Below, piece after piece: positions 19,549 to 30,489 of a stretch of 64,000 bases of DNA. Every line of letters begins with the position of its first letter. Within the stretch, counting starts at the first letter, position 1. The stretch is from contig OY755239.1 in NCBI GenBank assembly GCA_963576725.1, positions 63,096,953-63,160,952 of the forward strand, read 5' to 3'. This stretch comes from Azorinus chamasolen (taxonomy: Eukaryota; Mollusca; Bivalvia; Cardiida; Solecurtidae). Below the pieces are notes generated by a model that was not told where the DNA came from, did no database searches, and saw only the letters and a program-made list of their open reading frames with translations. The position numbers and the translations under genes were made by a program.

Positions 19549-19639
19549 ATTTCACTTTTACCCTTATCCTGCCGAAAAAATCTGCTCATACTGATATGAA
19601 GCAATATTTAATTACTTTTGATTGTTCAAGCTCTTGAGA

Positions 19640-19840
19640 AACTACTGATCGAGTGTCAAACAGCTTTTATCCTGACCAGTTGCTGTGTCAATCAGCGTCT
19701 CATTTGGATCGAAACTGTTTGAACATGGCGGCAAGGTCGCGATGAACAGGAAAAGGGTTAACACACGATCCAGTTTGGACCCTGATGAGAAGTTGGGTAT
19801 TACTTGGTGCCTCACCTGGCCCCGAGGTTGTAAAACTATT
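19640..19840. mobile_element. Two degenerate D hairpins
   Basis: First at 19655-19715, ending in an AAGGGTTAA border at 19759. Second at 19763-19840, with GATCCAGTTTGGACCCTGAT. Confidence 0.5.
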
Positions 19841-20330
19841 TGCAAGAGTCTGAGATCATTCTCAGTCATATACTTGAGAATGAATTCAGACTCAGATGTT
19901 TTGTAACATCGGACCTAGGCTGTTTGCTTGAGTCTGAGATCATTTTCAAGCATCTGATTGGTCAGATTTTGAGCTTGCTCAGATATTTGAAAATGAACTC
20001 AGACTCAGAGGTTTTATATCATCGGAGCCGTATTCACGAAGCTCAGACTCAAGACTCAGAATGGAAACTACCACAACTTGAATAATATTGTTTTTATCAA
20101 CTTAAGAAATGATAAGCTGTAAAAGAATTATTTATGGGAATTTTCATTCCATTTTGCCGAGGCATGGTTGAGATTTTGGCATATTCAGTTTGAGTTTTGA
20201 GTCAAAGTTTCAGACTCAGCGCTGTTTGGTTGAGTCTGACATCATTCTCAAGCATCTAAACAAACCTATACTTGAACAGTACGCGGACTCAGACACAGAC
20301 GTTTTATAACATTGGACCCTGGACCTAGAC
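19841..20330. repeat. Clustered J-related hairpins
   Basis: Three copies of a hairpin with TTGAGTCTGAGATCATT and its mirror AACTCAGACTCAGA (about 19849-19915, 19930-20030, 20215-20325). A related hairpin lies at 50668-50786. Confidence 0.55.
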
Positions 20331-20410
20331 TGTTTGCAAAGGAAATTGTAAATTCGTCGGTAGCGATTTCAAGATCGTTGAACTATGCATTGATCTTATT
20401 TTTCTATGTA

Positions 20411-20575
20411 CAGTAAAACTCGATACAAAATATTTAGTAATGAAGAATTTATGTCTTTTAGGCAAATGGCTGCAGAGGAGCGTTCTGCATGAATTCACCC
20501 TGAATTAATCCACCACCTGTCTCAAAGACCGATATTGATGCTTGATTTAGTGTTCGAACTATCGGGGGTTTACTG
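20411..20575 (+). mobile_element. Family C-type MITE
   Basis: CAGTAAAACTCGATAC to GGGGGTTTACTG with TA flanks. The inner hairpin is reduced to GAGGAGCGTTCTGC. Confidence 0.65.
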
Positions 20576-20709
20576 TATGTCAGTAGGGTCGACGGGATAT
20601 AAGTGTCCATATGAAAAAACCCCTACAAATAGAGTAAGCCCTAGCAAATACTCCGATGAACATCATTATCGGTATATATAGTTACACCTAATTAGTCGCC
20701 ATAAGGAGA

Positions 20710-20800
20710 GGGAGATTTCTGCATTGCTTTTTAGCTACATTAAGCTACCACAATCCTTACTTACCTATAATTAGACTTCTCCTTTTGATGACCGCATCAG
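20710..20800 (+). mobile_element. Family C fragment
   Basis: TTTCTGCATTGC and ACATTAAGCTACCACAATCC match the right half of the C hairpin. Confidence 0.45.
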
Positions 20801-20936
20801 ATATTCTTGATAGCATAATTAGAAGAAATTATAACATTAAATAAGTAATTTATTTGACACTTTTACTTTTTTTGTAATGAGTCTATAATGTGTTATATTG
20901 GAGAAAAAAGACATTGGAAGATCGATGCTAGGCACC

Positions 20937-21062
20937 CTCACACACACACAGGCACGTCATGCAGACATAGCCACATAAACACACATATAGGCACATGCAT
21001 TACACAGACATACAGAGACATACTTTCTCGCACGTGCACAGGCACGTGCGCACTCACACACA
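20937..21062 (+). repeat. CA-rich microsatellite
   Basis: Irregular (CA)n and (GCACGTGCACA) tract. Confidence 0.7.
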
Positions 21063-21531
21063 TTTTTAGAACATGATACTGAAAAATGAATTATGTTTAA
21101 ACTAAACTACTGAAGTGTAATACTCATAGTAGTGTAAGTTATTTTACTTGGGCGTTTAAGTGTCCGATTTGTCTGGCAAAGATAGACACTTAAAATGATG
21201 CAGTGAAAGATTGTAAAATATATAGTAGTAGCTTAAAGATAACATGTCGAGAATGTCTGAATCTTTGTCAAATTGTCTGATATTTGCGAATGAATTATTC
21301 TCAAGACACGACAAGACATGGATCGTGTTCATCTAAAACTCAGCAAACTATGAGAATACAAAACACATTATTGTCGGTGTTTCTTCTATATACGATTATA
21401 CGCCCATGCAAGGTCACAAAAAAAGCTTTTACAAAAAACCCTCTACGACATGTCTTACTCCAGATCGTATGACTGATATTATCCTATGTGTTCTAATGTA
21501 GTCGTTCTAATGTAGTCGTATGACATCAGCC
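21063..21531. other. Unassigned stretch
   Basis: AT-rich, with a short direct repeat TTCTAATGTAGTCGT near 21490-21520. No gene recognised. Confidence 0.3.
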
Positions 21532-21535
21532 TTAA

Positions 21536-21815
21536 CCCTTACAGTGCGGGACACGAGTCACTAATGTCCTTTGCAAACAGTGTAAACCCAGATGAGAGGG
21601 CTCCTAGAGGAGCCCTCTCATCAGGGTCTGCACTGTTTGTCATGTTACACGTTTCTTTAGAAAAATTCCTAAACAGTCGTTAAAGCTTGACCTGTTTGAA
21701 ATTTGGAATAGTTCATTTGAAAATTCAACGTTGAAAGGTTAACATCCCTAAATATTCACCATAAGTTTGACCTTTTTGAATTTTGGAATAGTCCATTTCA
21801 GCGTTTTAAGGTTAA
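21536..21815 (-). mobile_element. Family E hairpin MITE with a duplicated end
   Basis: TTAA at 21532 and 21739; hairpin at 21573-21640 with the apex GGCTCCTAGAGGAGCC. The terminal ~70 bp (AAATATTCACCATAAG, then GGAATAGTCCATTTC) is present a second time, to TTAA at 21812. Confidence 0.75.
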
Positions 21816-22042
21816 TTACTACACAGTAGAATGTGCGATAATTTTGGTTATCTGAGTAGTAGCCACATTCGTAAATACGCACTTACGATTATTGTGATCG
21901 TACGATCTACAGTAAGACCGTCCTTTGAATGCAATATTGAAGCCGAGCATATACAATCGTCTCTAGAAGAATTCATTAACTTATGGGCTATATGGAGAGT
22001 TTGGAGCTGATAATTTGACTTCATTGTCGGAGTTCTACTGAC

Positions 22043-23075
22043 TTCAATATAATGGCGGCCAACTTGGGATGTCCGAGCACTACGGACTTCAACAGAAAGG
22101 AGACTGCCTTTGAATGTCCGAGTACTACGGACTTCAACAGAACGGTGGTAACTTGGGATGTCCGTGCATCACGGATTTCAACCGAATGGTGCCAAACGTA
22201 GGATGTTCAAGCAATACGGACTACAACAAAACAGTGGCCACTTTGGGATGTTCGAAGAACTACGGACTTAACAGACTGGTGGTCAACTTTGGATGTCCGA
22301 GCACTACTGATTTTAAGAAATTGGTAGACAACTTAGGATTTCCGAGCACTACGAACTTCATCAGAATGGTGGGCAACTTGGGATATCCGAGCACTACGAA
22401 CTTCAACAGAATGGTGAGCAAAATGGGATGCCCGAACACTACCGACTTCAACAAAATGTTGGCAAACTTGGGATGTCCGAGCTCTGCGGATTTCAACAGA
22501 ATGGTGGTCAACTTTTCATGTCCGAGCACTACTCATTTCAAGAAAATGGTGGCCAACAGAAGGGTGACCACCTTTGAATGTCCTAGCACTACGGACTTCA
22601 ACAGAATGGTGGTTACTTAGGATGTCCGTGCACTATGGACTTCAACCGAATCGTTCCCAACGTAGAATGCTCGAGCACTACGGACTTCAACAAAAAGGTG
22701 GCCATATTGGGATGTTCGAGCATTACGGACTTTTGACCAACTTGGGATGTCCGAGCTCTACATACTTCAACAAAATGGTGGCCAAGTTGGGATGTTCGAG
22801 CACTACGGACTTCAACAAAATGGTGGCCAACAAAATGGTGGCCAACTTCGGATGTCCGGGGACTACGAACTTCAACAGAATGGTGACCAACTTGGGATGT
22901 CCGAGCTCTACGGACTTCAACAGAATGGTGACCAACTTTGGATGAGCGAGCACTACGGACTTCAACAAAATGGTTGCCAAACTTAGGATGTCCGAGCTCT
23001 ACGGACTTCAAAAGAATGGTGACCAACTTAGGATTTTAGGATGTCCGAGTACTACGGACTTCAACAGATAGGCGA
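22043..23075 (+). repeat. 45-bp satellite, about 23 copies
   Basis: Unit GGATGTCCGAGCACTACGG, then ACTTCAACAGAATGGTGGCC, then AACTTG. Because 45 is a multiple of three, long open frames appear on both strands and in several frames with a 15-residue repeat. That is a property of the period, not evidence of a gene. GTCCG and CGGAC in each unit form a short imperfect palindrome. Copies are diverged, and some carry an extra AACAAAATGGTGGCC. Confidence 0.9.
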
Positions 23076-23189
23076 CCAGCATCATGTAATCGTTGTGAAT
23101 TTCAGCACTAACCCTCACCCAGCTATGAATTATAGTGTATGCTTCAATCTGGATCTGATGCAATTTCGACGACTTTCGATTTGATCTGA

Positions 23190-23315
23190 AAGCTTTTTTG
23201 AAACTGTTGACCGAATGCCAGACTGCTTTGATAATGATAAGACGCCGAGAATCTCGGCATTTCATCTGGATGCAAGCTATTTTCAAATGTCAGTCAGTCA
23301 GGGAGATAACGGTTA
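23190..23315 (+). mobile_element. D element
   Basis: GACGCCGAGAATCTCGGCAT palindrome centre at about 23240, ending GGTTAA at 23315. Confidence 0.65.
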
Positions 23316-23378
23316 ATCTACATTCAACTGCAAAAAATGGCGTTCACTTCAATACAAAAGGTACATGTTGTTTTCGTC

Positions 23379-23515
23379 TCAAATGCTCTATTTATCACAA
23401 TGGTTTCAAGACTATACAATTCTAAAAAAAATCCTTTTCTCTAATAAATGCTCCTTTTCGGTACATTTATCCAAAGGGGTTGGGTCTAAAAATAGCCTAT
23501 GAGGTTATGGGTTAA
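23379..23515 (+). mobile_element. Right half of a family B MITE
   Basis: Begins inside the hairpin (AAATGCTCTATTTATCAC) and continues to TATGGGTTAA. Confidence 0.7.
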
Positions 23516-23544
23516 ACCTCCACTCCATAAATACACCCTTTAGC

Positions 23545-23953
23545 CATTTGCTCCATGAATATTCATGTAAGAAATAGTGACCTCATGAATATTAATTAGA
23601 TTAAATGTTATAAGAATTTCTGGTCCCGGCAAAGAGTGTAGAATCATATCTATATTATTTCATGAGCAAACAGAGCAGACCCTGATCAGATGGCTTCTGT
23701 AGGAGCCGTCTGGTCTGTGTCTACTCTATGTGCAAGGCGTAGAGAGGCACCTTTATGAAGTAAACGGTTAATGCTTTGCAAACAGAGTAGACTACGACCA
23801 TGCAGTTCCAGACCAAGGTAAGCTCGTCTTGCACGTATGAAATAATATGTAGACCTGATTCTAGTGTCTATAATGCCCCAAATTTCCTATTTCCATGAGC
23901 CATCATAATTGGTAGGTATTCATGACATCATTAGCTCATGGAGTAAAGGGATT
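23545..23953. mobile_element. Two family A copies, tail to tail
   Basis: Forward copy to TTAA at 23768 with its hairpin at 23666-23735. A reverse, hairpin-deleted copy continues from there to about 23953. Confidence 0.7.
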
Positions 23954-24031
23954 AGTGTGTTTGTACAAGAAGTAGCGAACACATTTTGTCCACAAAACCA
24001 CTAAGGGATCAATGTCGCCCAATGTTAACCG

Positions 24032-24224
24032 CAGAGCTCCAGATAAGATGCGTAAATTAAAACATTTTCAAGAGTAACTCCTTTATTTCTCCACCAAACC
24101 CTATACTGTGACCACTCTTTAGAATCGTCTCGAAGAGACGATTCTAAAGAGTGGTCACATTATAGGGTTTGGTGGAGAAATGACAATTTTAGTATTTGGG
24201 TACGTCCTCTTATCTGTAGCTCTG
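24032..24224 (+). mobile_element. Family G hairpin MITE with 6-bp duplication
   Basis: Ends CAGAGCTCCAGATAAG and mirrored CAGAGCTACAGATAAG; TAACCG at both 24026-24031 and 24225-24230. Long hairpin with the centre CGTCTCGAAGAGACG. Confidence 0.88.
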
Positions 24225-24487
24225 TAACCGTTGATATACAGAATTCATAACTGGACGACACTTATATAACCCCCACTTACCGGTATAAGACAGACAACAA
24301 TGATGTCTACCAGACTTTTTCATGGATCACCAAAGCCCCGGAGACGTACAATGTCGTTCGTATACATAATAGATAGATATACGCCCTTACGTATCCGGGG
24401 GGAAATGATTCGGTTCTGTGGACTGCTGGAAAACTCTGTCATTTGTTAAAACTTTATCACGCTTCAGATAAGAACCATTATTTTATT

Positions 24488-24873
24488 AGTCCCCTATCGG
24501 CAACACCGAAGCCTTCAAGGGGACTAGTCACCCCGTCCGTCCGTCAGTCCGCTCACACGGATTGATGGTTATGTGACACTGAGAACAGAAGATCTTTCGG
24601 TTTTTCTTTTTATGTGACTAAATTGTGACTATTTTGAACAAAAGAATAGTCACATAACATTCATTTCGTGAAAACGCCCGTCACTCCGTCCTTCCGTTCG
24701 TCAGTCACTTTTCAGTTTTGCGGACTTTTTTTCCTAGTAAATCCCTGCAGATATTGAAGTAATATTTGGTGCGTAGCTTTCTTATAACCAGTTACAGATC
24801 AAGTTTGAATTGTTTACCTTGATATTTCACGGAATTACAGCAGCTGGACTTACAATTCAGCCGATAGGGGGCT
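24488..24873 (+). mobile_element. Short hairpin-ended element of the GTCC-microsatellite class
   Basis: Ends AGTCCCCTATCGG and mirrored AGCCCCCTATCGG. A terminal palindrome (GTCCCCTATC to AAGGGGAC), then (GTCC)n. A small nested inverted repeat, TTATGTGAC to GTCACATAA, lies at 24569-24660. Confidence 0.6.
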
Positions 24874-24946
24874 ACGGAATTGCTTTCAACGCTGCCATTA
24901 CTTGTTATATCTAACTGCAATAGATTGTTGATCAAGTTGGGATGGT

Positions 24947-25200
24947 TTAATAATTTCTCTGTTCAATATTCATGTAAGAAGTTATGACATCATGAATATC
25001 TATTAGCTGAATTTTTATACTGACCGTTAGTACACAAGAGTTTGTTTTGGTATTGGCAGAAGCTGTAGAGTCAGATCTAATATAATTTCATAAGAAAGCA
25101 AAACAGACCCTGGTCAGACGTCCATTACAGGAGCCGCCTGATTTGGGTATACACTATTTGCAAATGCGTGAACAGGTGTATATATGAGGGGAAGGGTTAA
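24947..25200 (+). mobile_element. Family A MITE
   Basis: Body TGTTCAATATTCATGTAAG, hairpin at 25092-25160, ends GGGAAGGGTTAA at 25200. Confidence 0.75.
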
Positions 25201-25423
25201 CCCATTCCCTCATAGGCTATTTCTAGATCCAACCTTTTTGAACGAACCTACCGAAAAGGAGCGTTAATTAGAGAAAATGATTTTTATTTAGAATTTTGTA
25301 GTTTGAAACCATTGTGATAAATAGAGCATTTGCTCCTATAGGAGCAAATGCTCTATTTATCACAATGGTTAGAACAGGTGGCTTTTGCAGAGTCGTCAAA
25401 AGGCGTCAACATGAGGGAATGGG
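25201..25423 (-). mobile_element. Family B hairpin MITE, reverse
   Basis: Shares TTAA 25197-25200 with the A copy and has TTAA at 25424-25427. Perfect hairpin centred near 25340. Confidence 0.85.
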
Positions 25424-25523
25424 TTAAACGTCGTGAGCCTTTCCAACATGATGCGACTTTCGGTTGAAAGGCTGGTGCCCACTTCAATACAAAAGTACCT
25501 TTTTCGATGTCCAAGAAAAGGCA

Positions 25524-25762
25524 TTTAACCCTTCCAATGAGTTTTCAAATGGACTATTTCAAAATTAAAAAAAGTCAAGCTTATCTTGAATATTAAGGGA
25601 CAATTTTAGGAAATATAAAGGGATATATTTTACGTTAAGTGTAACATTACAAACAGTGCAGACCCTTAAGAGAGGGTTCCTCTAGGAGCCATCTGATCTG
25701 GACATACACATTGTTTGTAAAGGATATCAATTAGTGACTCGTTTCCCGTACTGACAGGGTTA
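25524..25762 (+). mobile_element. Family E hairpin MITE
   Basis: TTAACCCTTCCAATGAG start; hairpin at 25650-25715 (GTTCCTCTAGGAGCC). Confidence 0.75.
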
Positions 25763-25967
25763 GGTGTCTGGGTATCAAGTATGCATCTTCTTGAGACGTC
25801 GAATTATTCGTCGCCTGACCTGGTTGCAAACTATTTACAAAGGCAATCAAAAGGTCAACACTTTCGCCCAAAGCTGTGGGTGAATGGGTTAAACCTTACG
25901 TCACTGTGAAAAACAAAACTCCTTAAATTTGTATCTAGAGCAATTTTGTTTACTTCCAATTCGATCA

Positions 25968-26075
25968 AATTGAGACGCTACTGACGGAGTGTCAAACAGC
26001 TTGGATCCTGGTGAAAGGCCGAGTTACTAGATGTCTCATCTGGATCAATGCTGTTTGTAAATGAGGAGTCAGATC
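25968..26075 (+). mobile_element. D hairpin
   Basis: GTGTCAAACAGCTTGGATCC, GCCGAGTTACTAG and a diverged partner arm. Confidence 0.65.
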
Positions 26076-26080
26076 ACAGA

Positions 26081-26380
26081 TACAGTTGAACTTCGATATC
26101 TCGAACTCGGATAACTCGAACTTCGGGATAACTCGAACAAAACGATAAGCCCTTCCAAAACTTACAATACAAAACTGCTCTAAATTGTATCGCTACAGCT
26201 ATCTAGAAATACATGTGACAGCTTAATGCAGGTCTAAAGTAATGATGAAAGCTCCTACAGGATCTTTCAGCATTACTTTAGACATGTATTAAGCTGTGAC
26301 CTTACGGAATTATTTAGATTATAAATCGGATGACTCGAACTTCTGTTATCTCGAACTAATTTGTATGGTCCCATGTAGCG
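26081..26380 (+). mobile_element. Pogo-like MITE with TCGAAC subterminal repeats and a C-type hairpin
   Basis: CAGTTGAACTTCGATATCTC start; CTCGAAC repeats near both ends (26100-26140, 26333-26358). Hairpin of C type at 26215-26305 (CAGCTTAATGC, apex AGCTCCTACAGGATCT). The right border is unclear. Confidence 0.6.
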
Positions 26381-26696
26381 GGATAAAGGTTAATTGAGAC
26401 GCATGGTGTTATTCAGACAAACAGGACGTTTATCTAGCTAGAGCTATTATCGGATATTTGCAAATAAAATGTTTACTTACTGTAACATCTTTAACTTCCC
26501 GTCTGTCAGTCAATTTGTTTGTGTTTCTGTCTGTCTGGGTGTCAGTAGGTCAATGTGTAACGTCTGTTAGGATGTTTGCCTGTCCTATATCTGCTGTATG
26601 TTGTTTGAGTACTTTTACATACTTCGGAGACCCAATCTGCACTCTCCACTTGTTCGTAAAGCTCAACAATTCGCAACAGTTTGATCTTACACAGTA

Positions 26697-26763
26697 GTAA
26701 ATAGTATAAACCCTGATCAAACAGTTCCTTCAGTAGCAGTTTTGTCAGGGTCTGCATTATTTG
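26697..26763. repeat. Isolated E/F-like hairpin
   Basis: AAATAGTATAAACCCTGATC and its mirror TCAGGGTCTGCATTATTT. Confidence 0.55.
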
Positions 26764-26773
26764 CCTACATTGC

Positions 26774-27244
26774 AGTCCCTACATTCGGCGCGTTTAAAAA
26801 ATACCTAAACTATACAACTCATTTGTTTATATGCTGAAAATTAGTATATCGCAAGAAAACCTATCTAATAAATATTGAAAATGACAAAACAGCCATGTGT
26901 TTGATATCGACGATCCCGATTTTATTCCCCGATGTTTCATTTTTATTCGGGTTGGGGTTTAAGTTCGTATCTGTTCGCGCTACATTTATATCTCCGACCA
27001 CTTCCGAGAAAGGCTGTTGCGTAAACAATGGAGGGATCCGGTTAGTATCGGCAAAACGCGGGAAAATTGAACAATACTTTGTTTTAGAACAAAAATTGTA
27101 GACATTGGTGAAATCGGTTTATTTTGTATCACAGTGGCATTTTTCGATATAAGTTCAAATTGACAATCTTCATAATAATGATTGAGCATAACAAATACCA
27201 AGTTTTAAGATATTTTTTTAAAATATGCGTTCATTGTAGGGACT
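26774..27244. mobile_element. Possible TIR element of 471 bp
   Basis: AGTCCCTACATTCGGCGCG at the left is mirrored by AGTCCCTACAATGAACGC at the right, about 30 bp with gaps. The interior is not repeated elsewhere in the window and has no coding signal beyond short frames. Confidence 0.4.
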
Positions 27245-27326
27245 TACGTTCTTTCTCTTTTGTAAACAACAATGTCTACTAACTCCATAAAACGTCTTTT
27301 TATATAAATATAAATATAAATCCTCA

Positions 27327-27421
27327 AATAGAGTGCATGTATACCAGATCGGACGGCCGTCTGATTAGGGTCTGCTCTGTTTGCTTATGATATAATATAG
27401 CTCTATTTCTACAGTTTCTGC
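27327..27421 (-). mobile_element. Family A fragment, reverse
   Basis: Short hairpin (CAGATCGGACGGCCGTCTGA) lacking the usual apex. Confidence 0.55.
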
Positions 27422-27496
27422 GCGAGCTAAATTGCCCCTTGTCCATATATCATTATGAAAAATAATAAAAATTTGGTGCTATTTTAGCCTACTTCC

Positions 27497-27630
27497 GATT
27501 CGATCAAGCCTTGGAGAAACTATTGATCGAGCGAGTATCAACCAGTTTGGGTCCTGATCAGACGCCCATTTACTATTCGTCTCATCTGGATCTAACCTGT
27601 TTGTAAATGTGAATCTGGTCACGATCAAAG
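27497..27630 (+). mobile_element. D element
   Basis: ATTGATCGAGCGAGTATCAA then a decayed hairpin with CGTCTCATCTGGATC. Confidence 0.55.
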
Positions 27631-27649
27631 GTGTAATATTAGAGAAGAA

Positions 27650-27817
27650 ATTATATAATTTTAGGCAGGTGACTGCTTAATGTAGGGTGAAAGTCATGCA
27701 GAAAACTCCTTCTGTATGCTTTCTGTATGACTTTCACTCTGTATTAAACAGCCACCTAGCCCCAATACCGATATTTATACTAAAAATTTAACGTCCGCTT
27801 TAGATGGGGTTTTACTG
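27650..27817 (+). mobile_element. Family C2 MITE
   Basis: Hairpin GGCAGGTGACTGCTTAATG with its partner; right end GGGGTTTTACTGTA. Confidence 0.7.
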
Positions 27818-28004
27818 TAATGAGTTGAAGTGTACACTGAATATATTACATGCGTGTTCGTATATATATACTATTGATTTTTACCAAACAAGTTTTATAC
27901 AAATTGATCAATGTTTTCATACCCTCATATTGCTGCCTGTTTCACTTTTATAGTTTAATATTATTTTTGCTCTCTATACAAATACTTATTCCTGGATTAC
28001 CTGA

Positions 28005-28285
28005 CAGAGACGCATTTGCAGAGTACAGACTAGACCCAGACCAGGCAGCTCCTGCAGAAGCCATCTGACCAGAGTCTCCTGTGTTCATATAAGGAATCAT
28101 ATAAAAAACCTGATTCTACAGTTTCTACCATCATGTATGAATATACCGTCTCTGGAATTCAAATCAGATGGCTCCTGGTCCCTAATATGATTTGATAGTT
28201 TTGCTTCTTTACTTTCTAAAATGGCTACAGTATCCATCCTTCCATTGATATTTGGAATAAACATAGAACGGGGAAGGGGATAATT
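28005..28285 (-). mobile_element. Family A and A2 pieces, reverse
   Basis: A hairpin at 28013-28085 (AGCTCCTGCAGAAGCC); A2 body piece TTTCTAAAATGGCTACAG at about 28207-28285. Confidence 0.6.
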
Positions 28286-28401
28286 TCAAAGTCATGGTAC
28301 CTGTGATTACATTTACATAACCTATTCACTGCCGTACAGATTTTACATTACGCATTATATTGTCTACATCCTCTTCACTTAATATCAATGTTTCGTAAAT
28401 A

Positions 28402-28606
28402 CAGTAGAACCCCTCTAATGCGACCACTTAATAAATAAACATGGTTGGCTTTATAAGCAGGTGGTTGCTTAATGCAGGACAAAAGTAATGCAGAAAGCTC
28501 CTCTATGAGCTTTCTGCGTTACCTTTGTCCTGCATTACGCCACCACCTGTCTCTACCGTCCAGAATTATACGTCTTTTAGGTTGTCGTATCAGAGGGGCT
28601 TTCCTG
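28402..28606 (+). mobile_element. Family C hairpin MITE
   Basis: CAGTAGAACCCCTCTAATGC to GGGGCTTTCCTG with TA at both sides; hairpin apex AGCTCCTCTATGAGCT. Confidence 0.85.
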
Positions 28607-28608
28607 TA

Positions 28609-28728
28609 TTGACCAAGTGCCAAACAGCTTGAGCCTGGGTAAGAAGCCATCGCGTTCTTGACGTCTCATCCAAGTCTATTCTATTTTCTCAAGGTAATTA
28701 CTCTTTGGATCGTGAAGTGAAGGGGTTA
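28609..28728 (+). mobile_element. D element, degenerate
   Basis: GTGCCAAACAGCTTGAGCC and a right end GGGGTTAA at 28728. Confidence 0.55.
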
Positions 28729-28959
28729 ATAACTGTAAACATCTACGATCTGGGCGAGGAGGCATAACAGCTACCTTCATCAATGAATATCTTTTTTTGT
28801 TATGTCTGCTTTGAAATTGTTGCAATTATATTTTTCTTAAGAAGTTCAGATACGGTTTAATAATTCTGTATTATCACTTTTGTTAAATGTTTTGTGTTGT
28901 GAGGACCCCATGGAAGATTGGTTGGACCAAATGTGTGTCCCTCGTTAAATAGTCTTTAT

Positions 28960-29092
28960 TATTATCATTATTATGTATTATTATTATTATTATTATTAAT
29001 CATTACTAATTATAATTGTTATTACATTATTATATGGTATTATTATAATAATAATAATTATTATTATTTATTATTACTATTATGTCATTAGT
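28960..29092 (+). repeat. (TTA)n / (ATT)n microsatellite
   Basis: Long AT-only trinucleotide tract with an internal inversion (ATAATAATAATAATTATTATT) near 29045-29070. Confidence 0.85.
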
Positions 29093-29218
29093 TCTTACAT
29101 GAATGTTCACGAAGTAAAGGGTTACGGCACACAGTGTCTCATCGGGGTCCAGATTGGTAGCCTTTAGCGTGGCTAGTTTTGTCTGAAGCATGCTTGATGA
29201 ATTTTGTAGTATTTGTAA

Positions 29219-29451
29219 TTGAACCCTTTCCCTGTTCAATATTCTTGTAAGAAATAATGACATAATTAATATTTATTAGGTACATTTTCAAAATGTAACA
29301 TTTTCAAAGGATTTTGTTGCCCTGACAAAGACTTTAGAATCTGATCTATATCATATCATATGCCAACAGAGCCTACCCTGATCAGACAGCTCCTATAGGG
29401 TCTATTCTGTTTGCAAATGCGTGAAAAGGTGTATATGAAGGAAAGCGTTAA
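29219..29451 (+). mobile_element. Family A MITE with truncated hairpin
   Basis: Body intact. The right hairpin arm is shortened after CTCCTATAGG. TTAA at 29448. Confidence 0.7.
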
Positions 29452-29841
29452 ATAAGTCAGTAGCACAATATTTCCCACATTGGGAGGTAAACCCGTATGC
29501 TTTTCCTTATCCTGCAAATATCAACCAGTTACAAACAGTTTGAATCCAGATGAGACGCCGAGTAACTCGGCGTCTCATCAGGATCCAAGCTGTTTGAAAC
29601 TCGATCAAAAAGTTTCACAACCAGCTGTAAGTGAAACTTGTAACAGATATGCGTCTAAGCAGACACTAATTTACATCTGGTTAAGGTTAAGAAAAAAACT
29701 GCTGGAGTGTTTTAGAGACTTAATTTCCGATAGCTCTACCTTCAGGGAGAAACTTCTGTGAAATAAAATAGTGTTTTATCAAAATTTAAATTCTATAGAC
29801 TGTATGCAGTTAATGTTGCCTCCCTGAGCATGGCTTGAAGC
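29452..29841 (+). mobile_element. D hairpin in otherwise unassigned sequence
   Basis: A near-perfect D palindrome at 29531-29607 (TGAGACGCCGAGTAACTCGG centre). The flanks show no gene. Confidence 0.65.
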
Positions 29842-30050
29842 GTTAACCCTTCACCTAACAGAGAGTATTCTAACACCTTTGCAAACAGAGTAGATTCAGA
29901 TCAAACGACTCATATAATAATATAGATCTGATTCGGCAGTTTTTGACATGGTGAATAATCCTGTGATCATATACCATTATAAAAATCTTAGCCAATAGAT
30001 ATTCACGATACCATTATTTCTTACACGAATATTCATGAAGATACGGTTAA
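29842..30050 (-). mobile_element. Family A MITE, reverse, hairpin deleted
   Basis: TTAACCCTTCACC start and GATACGGTTAA end. Only one hairpin arm (GCAAACAGAGTAGATTCAG) remains. Confidence 0.65.
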
Positions 30051-30190
30051 AGGGTGGTTTAACACATTGAATGAAATGTTTCCAGACTGCCTGGTATATG
30101 TCACAGTTGCGAATGTGAGAAACATACACAGGAACATACGCACAATTACACTAAGTTTACACGTATTACGTCACGCTATAGTCAAGATAG

Positions 30191-30401
30191 TTAAGCCTTA
30201 CAACGCTTAATTTTCAAATGGACTATGCCAAAATTCAAACAGGTTAATCTTATGGTGAATATTCAGGGAATTTTCTAAAGAAAATTGTAACTTGACAAAC
30301 AGTGCAGACCCTGATGAGAGGGCTCCTGTAGGAGCCCTCTCATCTGGGTCTACACTGTTTGCCAAATACATTAGGGACCCGTTTCCCGCACTGTAAGGGT
30401 T
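30191..30401 (+). mobile_element. Family E hairpin MITE
   Basis: TTAAGCCTTACAACGC start; near-perfect hairpin at 30296-30363 with the apex GGCTCCTGTAGGAGCC; ends CTGTAAGGGTT. Confidence 0.8.
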
Positions 30402-30489
30402 TTGCTGCTTAGTGCCATATTGTGACATTTAAAATTCCGTTCAATACATAGTAGTTCTTTATCTAAAACTCTGAGACTCAGTGAAATAA

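Noticed and set aside
22114..23026. Open frames with 15-residue repeats on both strands
   Set aside because: They arise because the 45-bp satellite unit is a multiple of three. Several frames are open at once and no splice or start context supports a gene.
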